From Chamaelirium japonicum (lineage: Eukaryota > Streptophyta > Magnoliopsida > Liliales > Melanthiaceae), in NCBI GenBank assembly GCA_947650365.1, contig OX393551.1, forward strand, positions 89,006,697 through 89,070,696: a DNA stretch of 64,000 bases. Reading direction: 5' to 3'. The notes under the pieces were generated by a model. The model had not been told where the DNA came from, did not search any database, and saw only the letters and a program-made list of their open reading frames with translations. The position numbers and the translations under genes are program-made. Below, piece by piece: positions 55,501 through 64,000 of the stretch; the first letter of the stretch is position 1; each line of letters starts with the position of its first letter.

Positions 55501-55802
55501 TGTAGAGAACTTTTCCCCAAGGGCGAGGCTGCACCTGAGGAGATCCGCATCTCCGCCCGTTGCATCGCATTAAATGTAGCGCAGGACTGGGGATCGAGGT
55601 GCCGAATCTCATCATGAGATCTCGGTAGCCGCTGTGCCACGTGCCACTCCTTGGGTGGTTAGAGATCCGACAGAGGGGACGCTGTTGGCGCTGGTTCGGT
55701 CTTCGCCCACGCGCACGGACACGCGTCGCGCTCTGATGGGGAGGCAAAATTCGTCGCATCGGCTACCACTGTGCTTCCTCGCCCGCCGCACCCGATTAGT
55801 AA

Positions 55803-58625
55803 ATGTCGCCCGATTCACCTGCCTTCAATGCACCTATAAATAAGGGTTGGGTGAGGATTTTTACTTCTTACTGCCAAAACAGCTCTCCCTCACAGCTCGC
55901 TTTACCACTCCTCTCCTCTTCAAATGGTGACCTTTTCTGCTCCCGCTCCCGTCGTCCCCAGCCAAGGAGGCGAAGCCTCGGAGCCCAACCGGGAGACATG
56001 GTCTGGCTCAAAGACCCCGTCGGTCTACCGGTAGGCGACAGCATTGGGGCGACAATAGACTTCCACAACCAGATCCTCGTCACTGAGATGCCGCTTTCGG
56101 GGAGACCGCTCAGGGGCACAGTGGTCTCCGTGGGGCAGCTGTGCTCCGAGCTAAGACTTCTCTTGACCCACCTTGCTGAGGAGTTTCTGGAGTTGACGGG
56201 TCTTTGACCCGCCCAGCTCACCGGCAATTCCTGGGGCGTGCTCTTTAGGCTCTCCTAGCTCCAAGCCGCCCTCAAGGTGAGGATCCCTTTGAGCTACCTG
56301 CTCAAGAAGTGGCTCCTCAAGCCTAGGCCAGTCTACAGCAATATGGGCTGCGGGTCTTCTACTTCGCAGGGAGGCTGGACAAGGTCCTCCCCTTTACGAT
56401 GATCGAGAGCAAGGATCCGTATTGGAAGGACCACCCCTTCATCACCGTAAAGGGGGTAGCAAGGGCGCTTCAGTGGGGTTCCCTCCCATCCGAGTACCCC
56501 CACCCAATCCGTCTTCCGGGAGATCACCTTCTACCGAGCCGGGAAGAAGAAGTGCATCGATCTCACAAGGGAACGATCACTCAATGAGGCCATCCTCCAG
56601 TACTTAGGAGGGTGGACTCTTGAGAAAATAACTGCCCCAGACTTCACCTTTCAGCTGAAGGACAGGAAGATGGGCGCCATTCTGCTCAAGCAGAAGATCG
56701 CTCGGAAGAAGAAGATTGTTCCCCCACCCACGGTAGGGACTAGCAAGGGAGCTGGGGCCAAGGGCGACAACCCCTGGAAGAAAGCTGGAAGGACGCGGGC
56801 CTCCCCCATCTGCTTCGACGACCCCAAGACCCTGGAGATGCTCAGCCAGGGCGAGACTGCTCTACCCTCGCCGCCTCCTCGTCAGGACGCTGGCCCAGGT
56901 CAGTAACCAGCTCCCCCTCCCACTATCAAACGCAAGTTACAATTTCTTGAGCCCGACGACCCGGACGTTGAGCTCTTACTGACCATGGCAGAGGTCGAGT
57001 CCGAGATGGCTCGCATACTTATGGAAAATTTTCTTGGTGATCTTTCAGTCCCGCTTCGCATGGCGGTGATGACCCCGGAGATAGAGGCCCAAGGGAGGAA
57101 GAAGAAGAAGCTCACGCGGCCCTCTGCTCCGGGCCCCCAAATCGGCACTGGGGGTGCCGACCTGGTCCACCTGGCGCACGAGGCTTTCTTGAGCGGGCAG
57201 GTAGAGCAGCAATGGTAGAAAGTCCTCCAAGAGGCGGGGCTAGATTTGGAGATCGAGTAGACGACCTCCGACGATGAGGAGCTCGATAGCCCGCCTCCTC
57301 CTCCTCCTCGAGCAACCTCTAGCACCGCTGCTCATGGCGAGCGAGCCCCCGTCCCACCTTCCTTTGCTTCGGCAGCAGGGATGGAGGCTCTGCTAGGCAG
57401 AGTTCCGCCGCCAACCCAAGGTGTCGTCGACCTGAGGAGGCAAGCTGGGAACTCCCACCACTACTGTTGGAAGGGAGGTCCAGCTGGGCGGAGCTTCGCC
57501 ACTATCCCCCAGGGCAGACACCCTCAGTGGAAGCGAGCTGAGAGCTCCCACCTCCGATGCGACCCCCTCCCTCACCTCTCAGCCACGCCCCACTCCGCTC
57601 AGCGCCCCAGCTAGGCCGGAGCTAGCCACGACGGGCTCCCAAGGGGATCTAGGGGACTTGGTATACAAGTCCCCCTCCCTGGTTGACATTGGCTCTGAGT
57701 CCTCAAGCTCAGACTTGGGGTCCTCGAGCCCGGAGCATGCAGTTGAGGGGTTGGAGGCGAGTCGCCCCAGTCCAAAGAGTGGCGAAGGCTGCGTTCCGGG
57801 CACTCCTCCGACCCCGGCGACTGCGATGCCGGCCCGCCAACCGGCCACCGCACTGGACCCCAGCAAACTTGGCAATTGGGAGGTCACCCATTACTTGGCT
57901 GAGGAAGGAATTGTGCCTCATTATCTACAGCAGATCTTTGGCCACAATATCTTCGCTCGAGCTCTGTTCGCAGCGATCCGCGACCAGCTTGCAGAGGTAT
58001 ATAATGCGCCCCGCCTTGCTCTTGGCCTTGTAATTTTACTCCCTGGTTACTCACCCTATCTCTTTCCTAGGCAGAGAAGAAAAGGCAGGCCCTGGTCGAG
58101 GAGGTTGCCACCGTGGGGAGAACCCTCGTTGTTTTGTTTGACGACTCTCTACGGGGTTCTGAATGCAGGGTAGTTAAGCACCTTCACCAGCTTCAGCGGG
58201 CGAGTCGCTCCGAGGAGCTGAGGTCAGAGATGGAGGAGCTGCGCCAGAGGGTCGCTGCCTTGGTATCGGGGCTGGCGATTACCGAGGAGGCGCAACTCTG
58301 CTCTGCTTCCCAGCTCCAGGAAGCGAGGGCGGGCTAGGAGGAGGCGAGGTCAGCCAAGGAAGAGGTAACTGCAACAAAGGAAGTGGCCCAGAAGGAGGCA
58401 GCTCAACTCCAGAGCGAGGTAACTGCCTTGAAGGCAGAGATCGCCATAATGAAGGAAGCACATGGCAAAGGCCTCTAGGCCCAACAGAGTCGCCTCCAAG
58501 CCCAGTTGGACGATCTCCTCAAGAAGGATGCCATTGCCGCTGTTGAAAAGTACAATACCGAGAGGTCGAAAAAGAGGCGTCGGGGGGACGACAGCGGGGC
58601 TGATACGAGGAAGCCCTGAGCCCGC
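55803..58625 (+). pseudogene. antisense Transposase_28-like ORF of the Tat-like element
   Basis: Reads opposite to gag-pol. N-terminal part: GDMVWLKDPVGLPVGDSI (55998), then PAQLTGNSWGVLFRLS (about 56209) with a stop after it, the PAQL-N-W motif of PF04195. Next ITFYRAGKKKCIDLTRERSL (near 56520), LGGWTLEKITAPDF, a Lys-rich linker (KIARKKKI), an acidic Pro/Ser-rich middle, a further block SNWEVTHYLAEEGIVPHYLQ-like (57875), an intron-like gap at about 57995-58070 (gaggtatat...ttcctaggcagag), and a long coiled coil (58200-58540) ending in KKRRRGDDSG, a possible nuclear signal. Frameshifts near 55990, 56350, 57220 and 57400 and stops make it a pseudogene. Function of the family is unknown; position and strand match the ORF at 10.8-11.8 kb. 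Confidence 0.7.
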
Positions 58626-59484
58626 CTATCCTTCTCGATGTAATTATATTTTGGTATGAAATGAAATCTTCGTTAGCTCGCCTGTCTCTGTGTTGCTCTT
58701 TTTCTCTATCAATGAGTTCGTACTTGAAGTTGTTCAACGGCATCGAGGGTCGTACCCCCGGGCGAGGCAACTAATTCATTCTAAAAAGGTTACAATCTAA
58801 AAAAGATGCAAGCGAAAAACACGATATGCATGATAAAACCCAATATGACATTCGAGCTCGGAAAACCATTCAAAATACAAATCGAATAATTTGGAAACTT
58901 CACAAGCCTGGAGGTTCAAAGCTTTATTTTGAAAAATCAAAGTGCTAGCTGCCCCCTGCCCGGTTAATTATCCTTTGAGACCCTGGTTACTGGCCATGCC
59001 TTTAGCTTGACTTGACGGTCACGCATCTTCCTGCGATTTCTCCATGTCTGAGCTTCGAGGGGTTACTAAGGGATATTCAGGTCGCCCGAAGGGGTGGTCG
59101 CCCATTCGAGTCCCCCTAGATCACCCCGGGGTGCTTTCGATCATGGCGTGTGAACGCGAAGGACCCTGGTCATGCATAAAGTCTCCTAGATGACGGACTA
59201 CTCCGACGATCTCAAGGCTGTTCGAGACGGCTAGTGAGAACTTCGGTCTTGTTTTAAGTCCGCTCAACGACGGACTGTACCTTGGTGGTGCTACGTGCGA
59301 GCTGATTGCGTGCGAGCTATTCGTTAATTGCTCTACCTGAGTGCTTGGCCACGTGAGAACCCATAACGATCTTTCCTGAGGTCATATTCTAAGAAGTGAT
59401 TCATCTCAAACCCAAAATGTCCTTTTATTCTCAAAACATGATTTACAAGAGGGCGCCTACGCGCTATGCATAATACTTTCGAAG
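58626..59484. other. spacer between integrase and antisense ORF
   Basis: The 3' ends of the antisense ORF and of pol converge on this 0.86-kb stretch. An aatgaaat-like plus-strand polyadenylation region lies near 58655. No protein recognised. Such convergent arrangement means transcripts of the two could overlap here. Confidence 0.45.
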
Positions 59485-60436
59485 GTGAAGGGCGTTCCAA
59501 GGTTGCTCCAGAAGGTCGCCGTCCACAGTCATCAACCGGTAGGCCCCAGATCCTCTTGCTTCATGCACTATATAGGGGCCTTCCTAGTTCTTCATGAGGT
59601 TTTCGGTATTAGGCTCTTGTGGTTAGCGAACATCTTTCGTATCACTAGATCACTGGACTTGAATGTCCGGTCGAACTCTCTTATCGTAAGCGCACTTCAT
59701 TTCTTGTCTATATCTGGCGAGGTGCAGGTTAGCGTGCTCCCTTTGCTCTTCGAGTTGGTCAAGAGAGTCAGCGAGCAGCTCATCATTGTCAACCTCTCCT
59801 GCGGCGAGCCTACGCTCTGATGGCAGCTCAGCTTCCACGGACAAAACGGCCTCACACCCGTAGGTAAGGCTAATTCGTGATTCGTTCGTAAAGCGACGTG
59901 GCGTAGTCTGATAGGCCCACAACACCCTGTCGAGCTCTTTTTTCCATAGTCCTTTCTTCCCTTCCAACCGTTTCTTGAGGTTGGCCAGGATTACCCGGTT
60001 CATAGCCTCGGCTTGCCCGTTGCTCTAGGGGTACCTCGAAGAGGAGAATCTTAGGTCGACTCCATATTCGACACAAAAGCTCTTGATCAAGCGATTGTCG
60101 AACTGATGACCATTATCGGTGATAAGTACTCGGGGTAGGCCGAACTTACAAAAAATGTTCTTCCAAAGGAAATTCTTCACTTGCTTTTCGTCGATCTTGG
60201 CCAGCGGGATCGCTTCCACCCATTTGGTAAAGTAGTCCATGGCTACCAGGATAAACTTTCTTTGTTGTGTCGATATGGGGAAAGGTTCCACAATTTCGAG
60301 TCCCCACTGTTGGAAAGACTAGGGGCTTACCAAAGGGTGCAACTCTTCTACAGGCGAGTAGATGACTGTGGCATGCTTCTAGCACTATACACACCTTTGA
60401 GCGATCTTCAGGGCATCTTGCTCGAGCGTGGGCCAC
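59485..60436 (-). pseudogene. Ty3-gypsy integrase
   Basis: Order from 60436 down: zinc-binding fragment with LEACHSHLLACR, then LEIVEPFPISTQQRKFILVA (about 60300) and MDYFTKWVEAIPL, the first catalytic Asp being D of AMDYFTKW. The second is in VLITDNGHQFDN (60130), and the third region (SNGQAEAMNRVI, about 60015) supplies the Glu. RRFTNESRISLTYGCEAVLS follows, then the C-terminal domain ending near 59485 with LEQPWNALHLRKYYA. A stop and frameshift near 60028 (RYP then stop) separate the second and third catalytic residues. No chromodomain was seen. It would insert cDNA into the genome; this copy is broken by at least one shift. Confidence 0.85.
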
Positions 60437-60801
60437 CAGTACCCCTACCTCCTCACTTTCCCAGCTAAAGACCGCCCACCGGTGTGATTGTCGAACTCGC
60501 TAGAATAGATGTGACCTAGCACTTCATCTGCTTCTGGGGGTTCCATGCATCTGAGATTGGGCCCGCCGAAGGATTTTCGGAAGAAACGACCCCAACGAAT
60601 GAGATAGCGGCCAGCACAATTCTCTATTTATCGGGCTTCTTCTCTATCGTTGGGGGACTCGCCTTTCTGGAGGTAGCGAATGATTGGCACGGTCTAACCG
60701 GAGAGCAATACCTCGGATGAGGTTTGATTTACTGCGCTCTCACCAAGTTGGATCCAGGAGCGGTCTTGCACTTTGATGATTATCTACCGAGCTTCGAGAC
60801 T

Positions 60802-61314
60802 TCATAGCAGGGAGGCTGTATTGGCCAGGGAATCAGTCCACTTATTATCGGATCGGGGGATTTGCTCGAACGAAATTCTCTCAAACTTTGAAGCCTTGCC
60901 CTTCACCAGGTCCGCGTAGCTCGCCATTCGTGTGTCTCGGAAAGTGTAGTCACCATTGACATGGCAAACGATCAATTGGGAATCACTGAAGACCTTCAGC
61001 TTCCTGACGCCAACCTCTTCGGCGAGATCTAAGTCCGCTAAGAGTGCCTTATATTTTGCTTCATTGTTGGTGGTGGCAAAATAGAGTCGAATGGACTTCT
61101 CAAGGATTACCTCTTTAGCGATCAGCATAACCTTGATCCCTGCTCCAGAGGCATTGGACGATTCGTCGATGAAGAACTCCCAATCTTCAATAGATGCTAG
61201 CTCGGCCTGGCAGGATTCCCCTGGTTCGCCTAGAAACCTCGCCTTCCAAGGGTGTGCCTCAGTTGGCTCATCCTCCTGAGTCAGGATTGGCTCTTCGAGA
61301 GGAAAGTCTGCCAA
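60802..61314 (-). pseudogene. Ty3-gypsy RNase H domain
   Basis: Open for 170 codons: WEFFIDESSNASGAGIKVML (the usual DGSS is DESS), TTNNEAKYKALLADLDLAEE (second acidic site), KLKVFSDSQLIVCHVNGDY (third) and QIPRSDNKWTDSLANTASLL (H/D end region). The domain sits between RT and integrase. The C-terminal PRSDNKWTDSLA with D/N spacing is typical of this gypsy group. Upstream a stop separates it from RT. Confidence 0.86.
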
Positions 61315-61386
61315 GAAATTGGCAAGAGTCTGCCCTTTGACCGCGGTTCGCGGAACATACTCTAGCCCGTAAGCGGCGAGCTCCGC

Positions 61387-62640
61387 GGACTAGCAGTAAA
61401 GCCTTCCAGCTATCGAAGGTTTTGCGAGCGTGCTCTTCAGGGGATGCTCCGTGATGATTTTGATGAAATGCATCGAGATGTGTGAAGCTTCCTCACGGTT
61501 AAGACCAAAGCCATAGTGACCTTCTCGATTGGTCTATACTGGAGCTCGGCGGGGAGCATTATGTGGCTCACGAAGTATACGGGTCTATCTAACTTTGCTT
61601 CTTCCAAAACAAGGATCCCGCTTACCGCATGTTCGGTAACAGACAGATAGACGCCGAGCTCGTCTCCCACTTTGGGTGCAGCTAAAACGGGGGGGCTGGC
61701 GAGATAATCTTTGACTTTCCTGAATGCGAGCTCGCATTTTTCATCCCAGCAATGTCGGCTCCCTTGTGAAGTAATTCGAACAAAGGCCAACAACTATTGG
61801 AAGACTTTGAGATTAAGCGATTTAACACCGCAATTCGTCCGCTCAGCCTTTGAACCTCATGCTGCGTCCTCGGCGAGGGCATCTCGACGAGCGCTCTGAT
61901 TTATTCGGGATCGGCCTCGATCCTACAATGGGTGATCAGGTATCCCAAGAACTTTCCAGATGTCACTCCGAATGCACACTTAGCTGGGTTCAAACTTATT
62001 TGGAATTTCCTCAAGACGTCAAAGACTTCTCTGAGGTCGGCGATATGCCTCTCCAGCTCTCGGCTCTTTACCAAGAGGTCATCTACATAGACTTGACATT
62101 TTTGCCGATCTGATCTTTAAATATATGGGTGACTAACCTTTGGTAGGTCACACCGGCGTTCTTGAGTCCAAAAGGCATCAATCGATAGCAAAATAGCTTC
62201 TAATACCCCACCCAAGAATAGAAAGCGGTCTTCTACTGATCATCGACGTGGAGGGGTATCAGATTGTATCCAGAGTACCCGTCCATAAATAAGAGAGCTC
62301 GGAACCTAACGATTGTGTCAACCAGAGCTCCGATCCTTGGGAGGGGGAATCTGTCTTTCGAGCATGCTTTGTTGAGGTCGGAGAAGTATATACACACCCT
62401 GACGGCTCCACTTTTCTATGACATTGCCATGATATTGGAGATTCACTCAGGGAAGTGCGCCTCTCGGATGAAGCCAGCCCGTTCTAACTTCTTTACCTCT
62501 GTCACGACTGTGACGGTCTTCGTGGCTGAGATATGCCGAGCTTTTTGTTTGACCGGAGAAAAATCGTGCTGGGTGTGTAGGCGGTGGCAGGCGATCTCTG
62601 GGTCGATCCCGGGCATGTCGGCAAAGCTCTATACGAACAC
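61387..62640 (-). pseudogene. Ty3-gypsy reverse transcriptase, interrupted
   Basis: Fragments of the RT in order: the region before it, SPVKQKARHISATKT (62555), CIYFSDLNKACSKDRFPLPR (62390), FMDGYSGYNLIPLHVDDQ (62285), FYSWVGY and LMPFGLKNAGVTYQRLV (62180), then degraded catalytic and thumb regions (the YVDD block near 62090 reads MTSW in frame). The connection follows: VQRLSGRIAVLNRLIS (61855), ELLHKGADIAG, ASPPVLAAPKVGDELGVYLS and SGILVLEEAK. Several stops, including in NYLIPLHVDDQ* and after YSWVGY, and a shift near 62090, make it inactive. Gypsy-type motifs DGYSGYN and LMPFGLKNA are clear. Confidence 0.84.
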
Positions 62641-62934
62641 ATCGCGATAATCTTTGAGAAGTTTTGTCAAGGCCAATTCCTCGACCTCGGTTAATGACGT
62701 CCCCAGGTGGATAACCCTCAGAATCTCATCATCTCCGATATCTATCTCTTGAAGGGGCTCCGCAATAGGTAATTTTCCCTTCATGGCATCTACTGGGTGA
62801 TCTCCCACTCCATGCTCTCGACTAACGCCGCTCCTACCTGGGCGGTCTATCCGCGGGGGTGAAGCAGCTGTCTCGCAAGGTTGGGGAGTCATTATTGGAT
62901 TGTCCAGAAGCTCGTGCGGAGTGGCAGTTAACTG

Positions 62935-63768
62935 CTAGGAGTGTGCCGGCCTCTTGGCCTCTAAGGTTCCAATGGTAGTGAGGTGGTGGACATCCTGTTC
63001 GCTTCTGGTAGCAGCGACTTGATCACCCTGGATGACCATAACCCCCGTTGGAGTAGCGAATTTGAGGGCCTGGTGATTGGGCGAGGACACCGCATTCATC
63101 TGTCTCAGCCAATGTTGCCCAAGGATGGCATTGAACACGGACTGCCCATCGACCACAGCAAAGCGGGCTTTCCGAGCCTCAGGACCCGCCGTCACAGTTA
63201 GGGTGATCTCCCCTATCACCCTAGCAATCTCGCCCGTAAAGCCGCTAAGGGAGCCCGTCGATGGAGACAAATCAACTTGTCGCAATCTCATTCGTTGGAA
63301 AGCCGACAAGAAGAGAATATCCACGACACTCCCGGAATCTACCAAGATACGCCACACTTCTATATTAGCCATCATAAGGCGTATGACGAGGGGGTTATTA
63401 TGTGGAGTAACAACCCTGACCATATTATCATCTGAGAACCATAAGAAGTCGCGAGCTTCCAACCTTGGTGTTTGAAGCAAAGTAGGGAGTAGGGAGATTG
63501 AGTGCGCCTTTTGCTTCCGCTCCACCTCTCTCACTTGTCGTCGGACTTCGTTGCTGGACCTTGGCTCGCCCAGGCACCCGGTGATGGTGTGGCAGATCAT
63601 GGGCCCGCCCGGTGGAGGTGGCGGAGAGCAGGCTCTACTAGTCCCGGTCAATCTCCTTCTCGAGGGACTCACGCGGGAACCACCTCGAATCGCCTCGGTG
63701 GTAAGATGAACTGGTCCAAATGACCCAGAGTGACGAGGTCCTCCAGATGATTCCTCAGGGCTTGGCAC
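62935..63768 (-). pseudogene. Ty3-gypsy gag C terminus and protease
   Basis: 277 codons open on the minus strand. The C-terminal 150 or so carry an aspartic protease: RILVDSGSVVDILFLSAF (active-site DSG near 63330), VVDGQSVFNAILGQHWLRQM (the ILG flap/core motif). Upstream (63860-63780, in another frame) CVFHRGIGHHTNRCQALRNH resembles the zinc-finger-like CxxHxxxGHxTxxC stretch at the end of Tat-type gag. The protease would cut the polyprotein. Between 62892 and 62630 a further open piece is the RT N-terminal linker. Confidence 0.82.
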
Positions 63769-64000
63769 CGATTGGTGTGGTGCCCAATGCCTCTATGGAA
63801 TACGCACCGTCGGGTGTTATTGGTGGAGCCAGGCTCACCCGGCTGAAGAAAAGGGGGGTACTGGACGAATGGCTCACTCCTGACCTAGTGTAGTATCTGC
63901 CCAATAGAGAGGGTCATCACGGTTAAATCCCGCTCTCCCGGTCCTGTAGGCAGGCACCAATTCGTCGGTCTTTCGGTCGCCGTGATCGGAACCTCCGAGG
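63769..64000 (-). pseudogene. gag C-terminal zinc-finger-like region at window edge
   Basis: Minus-strand reading near 63860-63775 gives RRCVFHRGIGHHTNRCQALR and LEDLVTLGHLDQFI, the typical end of gag in this gypsy lineage. A stop near 63890 and the window end cut it off upstream. Confidence 0.65.

Larger units (their letters stand above)
53611..64000 (-). mobile_element. Tat-like Ty3-gypsy element, minus strand, running past the window end
   Basis: In element order (right to left): gag zinc region (about 63860-63780), protease, RT, RNase H, integrase (to about 59480), a spacer, an antisense Transposase_28-like ORF (55.8-58.6 kb, plus strand), a tandem-repeat region (54.6-55.5 kb), and the 3' LTR ending at 53611 (TGTGGGTGC on the plus strand). 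RNase H between RT and integrase with no chromodomain, plus an antisense ORF and tandem repeats beside the 3' LTR, is characteristic of the Tat lineage. Probably not functional: RT is interrupted. The 5' LTR is outside the window. Confidence 0.85.

Noticed and set aside
54588..55617. Plus and minus open frames in 54.6-55.6 kb as genes
   Set aside because: They coincide with the 146-bp tandem repeat and repeat the same peptides (RAPATGRPLP-like) with the period of the repeat.

Overview
The window looks like intergenic DNA from a large flowering-plant nuclear genome. Everything confidently recognisable is a plant-type transposable element (hAT, CACTA, MULE-like, LINE L1-type, Ty1-copia, Ty3-gypsy Tat-like). 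Coding remnants are split, and microsatellites, long homopolymers and CpG-decayed copies are common. I see no bacterial operon, rRNA, tRNA or CRISPR array. The species cannot be named from sequence alone. The only possible host-gene material is a set of exon-like blocks on the minus strand around 5.25-6.03 kb.

Layout: (1) 1-3.2 kb is a decayed hAT transposase gene carrying two non-autonomous hAT elements (325-1042, 1953-2360), each with near-perfect terminal inverted repeats (TIRs) and an 8-bp target duplication. (2) 5.2-8.5 kb holds unrecognised exon-like pieces, a GC-rich fold-back element and a truncated copia 3' end with two unrelated short LTRs. (3) 8.5-13.4 kb is a row of TIR elements: 8500-9059, a long-TIR MULE-like element at 9073-10247, and a small MITE at 10258-13435 split by an LTR element (10455-13373, target duplication taaac) that keeps only an antisense ORF. 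(4) 14.2-31.2 kb is a LINE split inside its reverse transcriptase by a 12.75-kb CACTA transposon (16296-29046, target duplication tac). The CACTA carries TNPD-like and TNPA-like genes on the minus strand and a roughly 24-copy 181-bp tandem array. (5) 31.06-33.66 kb is a very homogeneous 10-copy 265-bp array whose unit is the LINE 3' end, its poly(A) and flanking DNA. (6) 35.7-52.2 kb is a decayed minus-strand copia element with 2.3-kb LTRs (target duplication cgggg). One LTR contains a young copia element (36517-43135) with identical 154-bp LTRs and an intact 1200-codon pol ORF. (7) 52.8-53.6 kb holds a copia gag remnant and a LINE endonuclease start. The LINE is cut by (8) a minus-strand Tat-like gypsy element running from 53611 past the window end. 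It has an antisense Transposase_28-like ORF and a 146-bp tandem repeat between pol and the 3' LTR.

The elements form dated nests: host element older than insert, proven by target duplications and, for the young copia, by an empty site in the sister LTR. The main themes are birth of tandem repeats from transposons (181-bp, 265-bp, 146-bp, 135-bp and about 55-bp arrays), the recurring antisense ORF in two gypsy-like elements, and widespread C-to-T decay expected of methylated repeats.
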